DNA from: DATAGF01 sp963819845
GTDB lineage: Bacteria; Actinomycetota; Thermoleophilia; Miltoncostaeales; Miltoncostaeaceae
Assembly (NCBI GenBank): GCA_963819845.1
Contig: CAWFXQ010000012.1
Coordinates: 1 to 64,000, forward strand
Direction: 5' to 3'
Length of the DNA: 64,000 nt
The notes beneath the pieces are model-generated. The model ran no database searches, was not told the DNA's origin, and saw nothing but the letters and a program-made list of their open reading frames with translations. Of this stretch, positions 17,674 through 24,737 are shown piece by piece (within the stretch, counting starts at the first letter, position 1; each line of letters opens with the position of its first letter). The position numbers and the translations under genes were made by a program.

Positions 17674-18060
17674 ATGCCGGTTTCGACATACCTCGACCGA
17701 CTGCGGCGGCGGCTCTGCTGCCGGCCCCCCTCGAGGGTGACGGGCGTCGAGGCCCAGACCGGCGGGGGCAGCGGCGAGGTCTTCGTGGCCTGGAACCGCA
17801 ACCCGCCCGCCGACCACGTCGTCTTCTACCGCGTCTACCGGAGGGTCGGCACCGGCGTGTGGCGCCACCTGGCCGCCGTCACCGAGGCGGCGACCGACCC
17901 CGGATTCCCGGGCAAGGTCGCGATGCTCGACTTCGAGGGCAACTTCCCCGGCCTCAGCGACTTCGGCCCGGCCGGCGAGCGTGCCTACGTCGTGTCGGCG
18001 ATCAACCGGGCCGGGCAGGAGGGACCGGTCTCGGCCGAGGTGGCGGGCACCCCGCCGTGA
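17674..18060 (+). CDS. Fibronectin type III-like small protein
   Basis: 128 residues. After a short basic N-terminus with CC, the rest reads as one fibronectin type III-like beta sandwich (GEVFVAWNRNPPADHVVFYRVYRRV...ERAYVVSAINRAGQEGPVSAEV). I see no convincing signal peptide, so the location is uncertain. It follows lon by 61 bases and precedes the toxin-antitoxin pair. The function is unknown; such modules usually mediate protein or carbohydrate contacts. Confidence 0.6.
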   Translation: MPVSTYLDRLRRRLCCRPPSRVTGVEAQTGGGSGEVFVAWNRNPPADHVVFYRVYRRVGTGVWRHLAAVTEAATDPGFPGKVAMLDFEGNFPGLSDFGPAGERAYVVSAINRAGQEGPVSAEVAGTPP

Positions 18061-18094
18061 TCGGCCGCGGATAGGATTTCATAGTCTGACCCGC

Positions 18095-18346
18095 ATGGCC
18101 GAGATCACCGCGACCGAGGCGTCCCGCAACTTCGCTCGCCTGCTCGACGCCGTCGAGCACGACGGCGCCACCTTCACCATCGTGCGCCACGGCCGCACGA
18201 TCGCGCGCCTCGAGCCCGAGCGCGCGATCGACGGCAAGGGGTTGCGGGAGCTCCTGGCCTCGTGGGAGGTCGACGAGGACTGGGCGAGCGAGGTGCGGGC
18301 GATCCGCGAGGAATCCCGGGCGCAGGAGCGCGACTGGCCAGGGTGA
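18095..18346 (+). CDS. Phd/YefM-type antitoxin
   Basis: 83 residues. The N-terminal part (MAEITATEASRNFARLLDAVEHDGATFTIVRHGRTIARLEP) is the Phd/YefM fold that dimerises and binds operator DNA; the C-terminal tail (WEVDEDWASEVRAIREE) would wrap the toxin. The GTG of the PIN toxin overlaps its stop (GTGA), the standard tight coupling of antitoxin and toxin. The pair probably autoregulates its own transcription. Confidence 0.88.
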   Translation: MAEITATEASRNFARLLDAVEHDGATFTIVRHGRTIARLEPERAIDGKGLRELLASWEVDEDWASEVRAIREESRAQERDWPG

Positions 18347-18729
18347 TCGTCAACTCCTCCGTCCTGGTCGCGGTCGAGCGCTCCGACATCGATCTCGCCG
18401 AGGCTCTGGAGGACGACGATCAGCCCGCGGTCGCCGCCATCACGCTCGCGGAGCTGCTCGTCGGCATAGAGCTGGGCGAGGGAGCCCATCGGCGGCGGCG
18501 GGCCGAGCAGATCGAGGGCCTGCTCTCCGCAGTGCCCGTCGAGCCCTACGCGGGCGACGCCGCCCGGATCCACGCGAGCCTCATGGCGGCGACGCGCGCC
18601 ACGGGCCGGCCACGCGGCGGCTTCGACCTGATCATCGCCGCCACGGCGGTCGCGACGGCGCGCACGGTCGTCAGCGCCGACCGGACGGCCTTCGCCGATC
18701 TGCCTGGCGTCAGCGCGCGGATCCTCTGA
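18343..18729 (+). CDS. VapC-type PIN-domain toxin with Asp-to-Asn change
   Basis: 128 residues. PIN-domain ribonucleases use three or four acidic residues to hold Mg2+. Glu37 (ITLAELLVG), Asp95 (GGFDLIIAA) and Asp113 (VSADRTAF) are present, but the normal first Asp (V-D-S-S) is Asn4 here (VIVNSSVLV; codon AAC). That could weaken or abolish RNA cleavage. It forms an operon with the Phd-like antitoxin and overlaps the convergent HAD gene by 20 bases at the 3' end. Confidence 0.85.
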   Translation: MIVNSSVLVAVERSDIDLAEALEDDDQPAVAAITLAELLVGIELGEGAHRRRRAEQIEGLLSAVPVEPYAGDAARIHASLMAATRATGRPRGGFDLIIAATAVATARTVVSADRTAFADLPGVSARIL

Positions 18730-19327
18730 GCGCCTCCGCCGTCTCCACGAGGTCGGCTCCCCGGGCGTCCGGGTCGGGCAGCAGGGACGAGAGCGCCCCC
18801 TCGCCGCGGGCGACCCAGGCGACCCGCATGCCCACGGCCCGCGCGCCGCGCAGGTCCCACCAGTGGGCGGCGACCATGGTGGCCTCGGCGGGCTCGGCGC
18901 CGATGACCGCCAGCCCGTGGCGGTAGACGCGGGCGTCGGGCTTGAACGCGCCCACCTGGTCGGTGCCGACGACGTGGGCGAAGCGGTCGCGCAGGCCCGC
19001 GGCGCGCAGCCCGGCGTCGGCGCGCTCGGTGGGGCTGTTGGTGAGGACCGCGAGCGACAGGCCGGCGGCGGCCAGCAGGTCGAGGGCCTCGGCCGCCTCG
19101 GGGTAGGCGGGCATGCCGGCCGCGGCCTCCATCACCTCGGCGGCCGGCGGGCCGCCCAGGGCGGCGTGGCGGCGCTGCGCGGCGGCGGCCAGCAGCTCGG
19201 GGAGCGGGCGGTACTCGCCGACGTGGTTGAGCGTCATCGCGGCGAAGAGCGCCTCGTGCAGCAGGTCGTCGCCGAGCGCGGAGACGTCGAGCAGGGTGCC
19301 GTTGAGGTCGAACACGGCCCAGGCCAC
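18710..19327 (-). CDS. HAD-superfamily hydrolase, haloacid-dehalogenase-like
   Basis: 205 residues. Motif I FDLNGTLLD holds the nucleophilic Asp, motif II is LAVLTNSPTE, motif III Lys lies in GAFKPDARVY, and motif IV is in AAHWWDLRGA. The layout resembles type II haloacid dehalogenases, although the usual S-N-x-x-D of motif IV is replaced by H-W-W-D. It could be a dehalogenase or a phosphatase of unknown substrate. The GTG start at 19327 faces away from the fdh operon. Confidence 0.8.
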   Translation of the reverse strand: MAWAVFDLNGTLLDVSALGDDLLHEALFAAMTLNHVGEYRPLPELLAAAAQRRHAALGGPPAAEVMEAAAGMPAYPEAAEALDLLAAAGLSLAVLTNSPTERADAGLRAAGLRDRFAHVVGTDQVGAFKPDARVYRHGLAVIGAEPAEATMVAAHWWDLRGARAVGMRVAWVARGEGALSSLLPDPDARGADLVETAEALRGSAR

Positions 19328-19352
19328 GCGGCCACTCTGTCAGCATTCGCGC

Positions 19353-19733
19353 ATGAAGGTGCGCTGGACGCGGGACAGCCTCCGGCTGCGCATCACCCCC
19401 GGTGAGCTGGCGGCGCTGGGGCGGGGTGAGGCGGTCGAGGAGAGCGTGGCCCTCCCGGGCGGCGGCGGGTGGTCCGTGCTGCTCGACCCCGGGGCCGGGA
19501 CGGCCGGCGTCGACTGGGTCGACGGGGTCGTGCGGGTCGGCCTGGCGCCGTCCGACGTGCGCCGCCTGGCCGAGCCGGACGCCGAGGGAGTCTACCCGCA
19601 CACCTCGCCGTTCCGGCTGATGGTGGAGAAGGACTTCCCCTGCGCCCACCCGCACGCCCCCGAGGCGCAGGAGCCGGCCACCGAGCGCTTCCGGCCGACC
19701 GCCGCCTTCCTGGCGCGCAAGGCCTCGGGCTGA
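19353..19733 (+). CDS. DUF7009-like protein preceding fdhD
   Basis: 126 residues. The N-terminus MKVRWTRDSLRLRITPGELAALG and the late VEKDFPC resemble the DUF7009 family as I recall it, which has no established function. It is soluble and beta-rich at the start. Its stop overlaps the fdhD start as TGATG, and fdhD in turn overlaps the oxidoreductase gene, so it is the first gene of a three-gene formate-dehydrogenase-type operon. A maturation or accessory role is inference from this position. Confidence 0.6.
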   Translation: MKVRWTRDSLRLRITPGELAALGRGEAVEESVALPGGGGWSVLLDPGAGTAGVDWVDGVVRVGLAPSDVRRLAEPDAEGVYPHTSPFRLMVEKDFPCAHPHAPEAQEPATERFRPTAAFLARKASG

Positions 19734-20572
19734 TGGCCGCGACGGCCGGGCGCGGCCGCGTCGCCCGGGGCCGGGTCGTCGCCGTCCGCGACGGGCGGGC
19801 GACCGAGCGCCCCGACCACCTCGCCGCCGAGGAGCCGCTGGAGATCCGGGCCGCGGGCCCGGGCCAGGAGCCGGCGCGCGTCGCGGTGACCATGCGCACG
19901 CCAGGGCACGACTTCGAGCTGGCGGCCGGGTTCCTGGTCACCGAGGGGCTGGTGGCGCCGGCCGACCTCGCCGCGGTGGCCTACTGCGAGGACCCGGACG
20001 CGCAGCGCTACAACGTGGTGACCGTGCGCAGCCGGGCGGCGTTCGACCTCGGGGCCGCCGAGCGCAACTTCTTCGCCACCTCCAGCTGCGGCATCTGCGG
20101 CAAGGCCGCCCTGGAGGCCGTGACCGTGCGCTGCGCGCGCATCGAGGACGACGCGGCCGTGGCCGCCGCGACCCTGCTGGCGCTGCCCGACGCCATGCGG
20201 GCGGCCCAGCGCGACTTCGACCGCACCGGGGGCCTCCACGCGGCCGCCCTCTTCGACCTCGGCGGCGGCCTGCTGGCGCTGCGCGAGGACGTCGGCCGCC
20301 ACAACGCCGTCGACAAGGTCGTGGGGTCGCTCGCCCTGGAGGGCGGCGACGGCGCCGGGCGCATCCTGCTCGTCTCCGGGCGGCTCTCGTTCGAGATCGT
20401 CCAGAAGGCCGCCGTCGCCCGGGTGCCGGTGCTCTGCGCGGTGTCGGCGCCCTCCAGCCTCGCCGTCGAGGCGGCCGAGGACCTCGGCGTCACGGCGGTC
20501 GGCTTCCTGCGCCCGGGCGGGTTCAACATCTACGCCCACCCCGAGCGCGTGGCCGTCGCGGACGGCGGCTGA
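19733..20572 (+). CDS. fdhD: FdhD, sulfur carrier for molybdoenzyme maturation
   Basis: 279 residues. FdhD passes sulfur from a cysteine desulfurase to the molybdenum cofactor of formate dehydrogenases, a step needed for their activity. The catalytic CxxC is Cys119-Gly-Ile-Cys122 (SSCGICGKA). The conserved REDVGRHNAVDKVVG and LLVSGRLSFEIVQKA are intact, as is the ending GFNIYAHP. It overlaps both neighbours by TGATG junctions and is directly followed by its presumed client. Confidence 0.96.
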   Translation: MAATAGRGRVARGRVVAVRDGRATERPDHLAAEEPLEIRAAGPGQEPARVAVTMRTPGHDFELAAGFLVTEGLVAPADLAAVAYCEDPDAQRYNVVTVRSRAAFDLGAAERNFFATSSCGICGKAALEAVTVRCARIEDDAAVAAATLLALPDAMRAAQRDFDRTGGLHAAALFDLGGGLLALREDVGRHNAVDKVVGSLALEGGDGAGRILLVSGRLSFEIVQKAAVARVPVLCAVSAPSSLAVEAAEDLGVTAVGFLRPGGFNIYAHPERVAVADGG

Positions 20573-22797
20573 TGGCGCGCGTGCGCCCGCGCCGGCGCGA
20601 CCTGTGGGCCGGGTGGCGGCCCAACGGGATCGGCGAGGTCAAGCCCCACCACTACGTCGAGATGGTGAAGGCGATCTGGGCCAACCGGCGCCACCTGCCC
20701 TACGCCGCCCGCATCGTACGCCGCGGCGTCTGCGACGGCTGCGCCCTGGGGGTCGCCGGGCTCCACGACTGGACCATCGACGGCGTGCACCTCTGCACGA
20801 CGCGGCTCGCGCTGCTCTCGACGAACACCATGGACGCGGCCGACCCGGCCCTGCTCGCCGACGTCGCGGCGCTGCGGAGGCGCTCGGGGCGCGACCTGCG
20901 CTCCCTGGGGCGGCTCGGCCACCCGATGGTGCGGCGCCACGGCGAGCCCGGCTTCGCGCGCGCCACCTGGAACGAGGCCCTCGACCTGGTGGCCGGCGCC
21001 ATCCGCCCGGCCGACCCGCGCCGGGTCGCGTTCTTCCTCACCGCGCGGGGGATCACCAACGAGGTCTACTACGTCGCCCAGAAGGTCGCGCGCTTCCTCG
21101 GCACCAACAACGTCGACAACTCCGCGCGCGTCTGCCACGCGCCCTCCACCGGGGCCCTCAAGCAGTCGGTCGGGGCCATCGCCACCACGATCTCGTACCG
21201 CGACCTGATGGAGACCGACCTGGTGGTGCTGTGGGGCGCCAACGTCGCCAACGCCCAGCCGGTGATGATGAAGTACCTCTACCTGGCCCGGCGGGAGGGG
21301 ACCCGGGTGGCGGTCGTCAACCCCCACCGCGAGCCCGGCCTCGAGCGGTACTGGGTGCCGTCCAACGCCGAGAGCGCCCTCGTGGGGACCCGCATGACGG
21401 ACGCGTTCTTCCAGGTCAACACCGGGGGTGACGAGGCCTTCGCGACCGGCGTCCTCAAGCTGCTGATCGACGAGGGCGGCCTGAACGAGGGATTCGTGCG
21501 TGATCACGCAACCAACTTCGCGGCGGTGCGGGAGGAGTGCGCCCGCCACTCGCTGGCCGACCTGGGGGCGATGAGCGGGGTCGGCGAGGAGGGCCTGCGC
21601 GCCTTCGCCGACATGTACCGGGCCTCCGAGTCGGCGGTCTTCGTCTGGTCGATGGGCATCACCCAGCACGCCCACGGCTCGGGCAACGTGCGGGCGCTGC
21701 TCGACGTCGCCCTGGCGCGGGGCAACGTCGGCCGGCCGGGTGCGGGCCTGATGCCGATCCGCGGCCACTCGGGCGTGCAGGGCGGCGCCGAGATGGGCGC
21801 CTACGCGACCGCCTTCCCGGGCAACGTGGCGATCGGCCCCGAGTCGGCGGCGGCCCTGGCCGAGCGCTACGGCTTCCCGGTCCCCGCCGAGCGCGGGCTC
21901 ACGGCCGAGGAGATGATCGAGGCCGCCGGCCGCGGCGAGCTCGACGTGCTCTACGCGAGCGGCGGCAACTTCCTCGACGTGCTGCCCGACCCCCGCCTGG
22001 TGGCCGAGCGCCTGGGGCGGGTGCCGCTGCGCGTGCACCAGGACATCGTGGTCTCGAGCCAGATGCTGGTGGACCCGCCCCCCGGGGGCGCCGTGGTGCT
22101 GCTGCCGGCCGCGACCCGCTACGAGCAGCGGGGCGGCGGCACCCAGACCACCACCGAGCGGCGCATCGCCTTCAGCCCGGAGATCCCCGGGCCGCGGCCG
22201 GGCGAGGCGCGGGCCGAGTGGGAGATCTACCTCGACCTGGCCCAGCGGGTCGCGCCGGAGCGGCCGGGCCTGCCCGACTTCCCCGACGCCCAGACGATCC
22301 GCGACGAGATCGCCGAGGTCGTGCCCTTCTACGACGGCATCCAGCGCCTGCGGGCCACCGGCGACCAGGTGCAGTGGGGCGGGCCGCGCCTCTGCGACGG
22401 CTGGGTCTTCCCCACCCCCGACGGCAAGGCACGCTTCCACGCGGTCTCGCCGCGCGACCCGCGCCCGCCCGCCGGGCGGTACCTCCTGTCGTCCCGGCGG
22501 GGGAAGCAGTTCAACTCGATGGTCTTCTCCGAGGCCGACCCCCTCACGGGGGCGGGGCGCGACGCCCTGTTCATCTCGGCCGGCGACGCCGCGGCGCTGG
22601 GCCTGGCCGAGGGCGCGCCGGTGCTCGTGCGCTCGGGGGCGGGGCAGGTGCGGGCGCGCGCCCACCTGGCGCCGCTGCGGGCGGGCAACCTCCAGATGTT
22701 CTGGCCCGAGTGCAATCCGGTGATCGCGGCCGGAGTCCGCGACCCCGACTCGCAGGTGCCCGACTACAACGCCGTGGTCGAGGTCATCCCGGGCTGA
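20572..22797 (+). CDS. FdhA/YdeP-type molybdopterin oxidoreductase
   Basis: 741 residues, the size of the YdeP/FdhF-like family of bis-molybdopterin guanine dinucleotide enzymes. An N-terminal Cys group (GVCDGCALG...HLC) could hold an Fe-S cluster. NSARVCHAPSTG carries the Cys that takes the place of selenocysteine as Mo ligand. The cofactor-binding segments VVLWGANVANAQPVMMKYL, RGHSGVQGGAEMG and the C-terminal LMFWPECN-like region are present. It probably oxidises formate or a related small compound. It is coupled to fdhD and close to mobA and moeA. Confidence 0.88.
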   Translation: MARVRPRRRDLWAGWRPNGIGEVKPHHYVEMVKAIWANRRHLPYAARIVRRGVCDGCALGVAGLHDWTIDGVHLCTTRLALLSTNTMDAADPALLADVAALRRRSGRDLRSLGRLGHPMVRRHGEPGFARATWNEALDLVAGAIRPADPRRVAFFLTARGITNEVYYVAQKVARFLGTNNVDNSARVCHAPSTGALKQSVGAIATTISYRDLMETDLVVLWGANVANAQPVMMKYLYLARREGTRVAVVNPHREPGLERYWVPSNAESALVGTRMTDAFFQVNTGGDEAFATGVLKLLIDEGGLNEGFVRDHATNFAAVREECARHSLADLGAMSGVGEEGLRAFADMYRASESAVFVWSMGITQHAHGSGNVRALLDVALARGNVGRPGAGLMPIRGHSGVQGGAEMGAYATAFPGNVAIGPESAAALAERYGFPVPAERGLTAEEMIEAAGRGELDVLYASGGNFLDVLPDPRLVAERLGRVPLRVHQDIVVSSQMLVDPPPGGAVVLLPAATRYEQRGGGTQTTTERRIAFSPEIPGPRPGEARAEWEIYLDLAQRVAPERPGLPDFPDAQTIRDEIAEVVPFYDGIQRLRATGDQVQWGGPRLCDGWVFPTPDGKARFHAVSPRDPRPPAGRYLLSSRRGKQFNSMVFSEADPLTGAGRDALFISAGDAAALGLAEGAPVLVRSGAGQVRARAHLAPLRAGNLQMFWPECNPVIAAGVRDPDSQVPDYNAVVEVIPG

Positions 22798-23539
22798 GCC
22801 CGAGCTCGACCCGGTCGCCCTCGGCGAGGGGCAGCTCGGGGTCCCACGCGACGGGGGCGCCGTTCACGGCGACGGCCCGCACCGGTCCCGCCCCGAGCGC
22901 CGCGCCCAGCGTCGCGGCCCGGGCGGGGCGGGCGGCGGCGCCGTCGATCACGGTCACCCCGGGGGGCGGCAACGCGCGCGCAGCGGAGTAGTCGGCGGGG
23001 GCGTTGAGGTTGACCAGGCCGTCGCCGGGACCGGCCTCGAGCCAGGCGACGCGCAGGCGCTCCAGCAGCCCCGTCATCGACAGCCGGTCCTCGGCGAGCA
23101 GCGCCTCCACCGCCGGGCGGACCTCGGCGCGGTACGCCGCCGCCAGCGGGTGGGCCCGGCCGCCCGCGCGCGGGACGGCTGCGTCGACGGCCGGGCCCAC
23201 CGCCGCCAGCGCCCGGGCGACCAGCCCCGGGTGCAGCAGCGGCATGTCGGCCGAGGCGACGAACGCCACGACGGCCGCGGGGCCGAGCGCGTCGAGGCCC
23301 GCCAGCAGCCCCTGCAGCGGCCCGCGCCCGGGCCGCCCGTCGTTGACCACCCGCACCGCCTCGGGCAGCGGGGGCAGCTCCTGCCCGGCCGCCCTCACGA
23401 CCACGACCGGCCCGGCGGCGCGGCCGGCGAGGCCGACGACGCGGCGCAGCAGCGTCGAGCCGTGCCACTCGAGCCCGGCCTTGGGCGCCCCCATGCGCGA
23501 GGAGCGTCCCCCGGCCAGCACGATCGCGGCGGTGTCCAC
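22784..23539 (-). CDS. mobA: MobA-type molybdenum-cofactor nucleotidyltransferase fused to a ThiS/MoaD-like domain
   Basis: 251 residues. Residues 1-185 are a MobA nucleotidyltransferase: AAIVLAGGRSSRMGAPKAGLEW binds GTP and VAFVASADMPLL coordinates metal. Residues about 190-251 form a ubiquitin-like beta-grasp domain of the ThiS/MoaD type (VTVIDGAAARPARAATLGAAL...VAVNGAPVAWDPELPLAEGDRVELG), but it ends SPG, not the Gly-Gly needed for thiocarboxylation. The GTG at 23539 directly precedes the MobA fold. It overlaps the oxidoreductase by 14 bases at the 3' end and is divergent from moeA. Confidence 0.85.
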   Translation of the reverse strand: MDTAAIVLAGGRSSRMGAPKAGLEWHGSTLLRRVVGLAGRAAGPVVVVRAAGQELPPLPEAVRVVNDGRPGRGPLQGLLAGLDALGPAAVVAFVASADMPLLHPGLVARALAAVGPAVDAAVPRAGGRAHPLAAAYRAEVRPAVEALLAEDRLSMTGLLERLRVAWLEAGPGDGLVNLNAPADYSAARALPPPGVTVIDGAAARPARAATLGAALGAGPVRAVAVNGAPVAWDPELPLAEGDRVELGLSPG

Positions 23540-23564
23540 CCGCCGATGCTGCCACGATGCGCCC

Positions 23565-24737
23565 GTGCGCGACGTCACCCTGCCCCACGCGCTCGAGCTG
23601 GCGCGCCGCCACGCCGTCCGCACCGAGGCCGAGGACGTGCCCGTGGCCGCGGCCGCCGGGCGCCGGCTGGCCGAGGCCGTGGCCGCCCGGGCCGACCTCC
23701 CCTCCTGGGACGTCTCGGCCATGGACGGCTACGCCGTCCGGGCCGCCGATGCGCCCGGCCCCCTTCGCCTCGCGGGCGAGAGCGCGGCCGGGGTCCCGTC
23801 GGCGGCGCCGCTGGCCCCTGGCGAGGCGCAACGGATCTCGACCGGGGCCCTCCTCCCGCCGGAGGCCGACGCGGTCGTGCCCGCCGAGGCCGCGTCGGAG
23901 GAGGGCGGCGGGGTCCGCGTCCCCGAGGTCGCGCCCGGCGCGCACGTGCGCCCGCGCGGGGAGGTTGCCGCGCGCGGCGCCGTCCTGCTCCCGGCCGGCG
24001 CCTGGGTCGGCCCCCACGAGGTCGTGGCGCTCGGCTCGGCGGGGCACGCCTCGGTGCGCTGCCGGCGGCGGCCGCGGGTCGCGCTGCTGGCGACCGGCGC
24101 CGAGCTGATCCCCCTCGGGGCGGCGCCCCGGCCCGGCGCGGTGTGGGACTCCAGCCGCGTCGGCCTGGCGGCCCAGGCCGCGGCGGCGGGCGGCCGGCCG
24201 GTGGCGGCGCTGACCGTCGGCGACGACTCCGACGAGACCCTCCTCGCCCTCGAGGCCCTGCTCGACGAGGGCGACGAGCGCCCCGAGCTGGTGGTGACGG
24301 CGGGGGGCGTCGGCGGCGGACGGCACGACCACGTGCGCGCCGCCCTCGCCGAGATCGGGGTCGTGGAGATCTTCCGCGGCGTGCGCGCCGACCCGTGCCG
24401 GCCGGTCTGGCTCGGCCGGCGCAACGGCCAGATGGTGCTCGGGCTGCCCGGCAACCCCGTCTCGGCGGCCGTGGGCTTCCACCTCTTCGGCCGCGAGCTG
24501 CTGGGGCGCAGCGAGGACTGGCGGCGGAGGATGCCGGTCGCCCGCGACGTCCCCACCTGGGCCGACCGGGACGACCTGCCCCGCTGCCGCATCACGGCCG
24601 GCGGCCTCGACCCGATGCCCCACCAGGGCTCGCACGCGGTCACCTCGCTCTGCGGCGCCGACGCGATCGCCTGGGTCCCGGCGCAGGAGGGGGGCCTCCG
24701 GGCCGGGGAGGCCGTGGCCTACAGCCCGCTGCCCTAG
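23565..24737 (+). CDS. moeA: Molybdopterin molybdenumtransferase MoeA
   Basis: 390 residues. MoeA inserts molybdate into adenylylated molybdopterin. The N-terminal WDVSAMDGYAVRAAD, the RISTGALLPPEADAVVP segment, the MPT-binding domain TAGGVGGGRHDHVRAAL and the LGLPGNPVSA motif are all present. The usual second Thr-Gly-Asp motif is here TGAELIPLG. It lies divergent from mobA, 25 bases away, and converges on the TIR-WD40 gene with 4 bases shared. It serves the molybdoenzymes on both sides of the window. Confidence 0.95.
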   Translation: MRDVTLPHALELARRHAVRTEAEDVPVAAAAGRRLAEAVAARADLPSWDVSAMDGYAVRAADAPGPLRLAGESAAGVPSAAPLAPGEAQRISTGALLPPEADAVVPAEAASEEGGGVRVPEVAPGAHVRPRGEVAARGAVLLPAGAWVGPHEVVALGSAGHASVRCRRRPRVALLATGAELIPLGAAPRPGAVWDSSRVGLAAQAAAAGGRPVAALTVGDDSDETLLALEALLDEGDERPELVVTAGGVGGGRHDHVRAALAEIGVVEIFRGVRADPCRPVWLGRRNGQMVLGLPGNPVSAAVGFHLFGRELLGRSEDWRRRMPVARDVPTWADRDDLPRCRITAGGLDPMPHQGSHAVTSLCGADAIAWVPAQEGGLRAGEAVAYSPLP

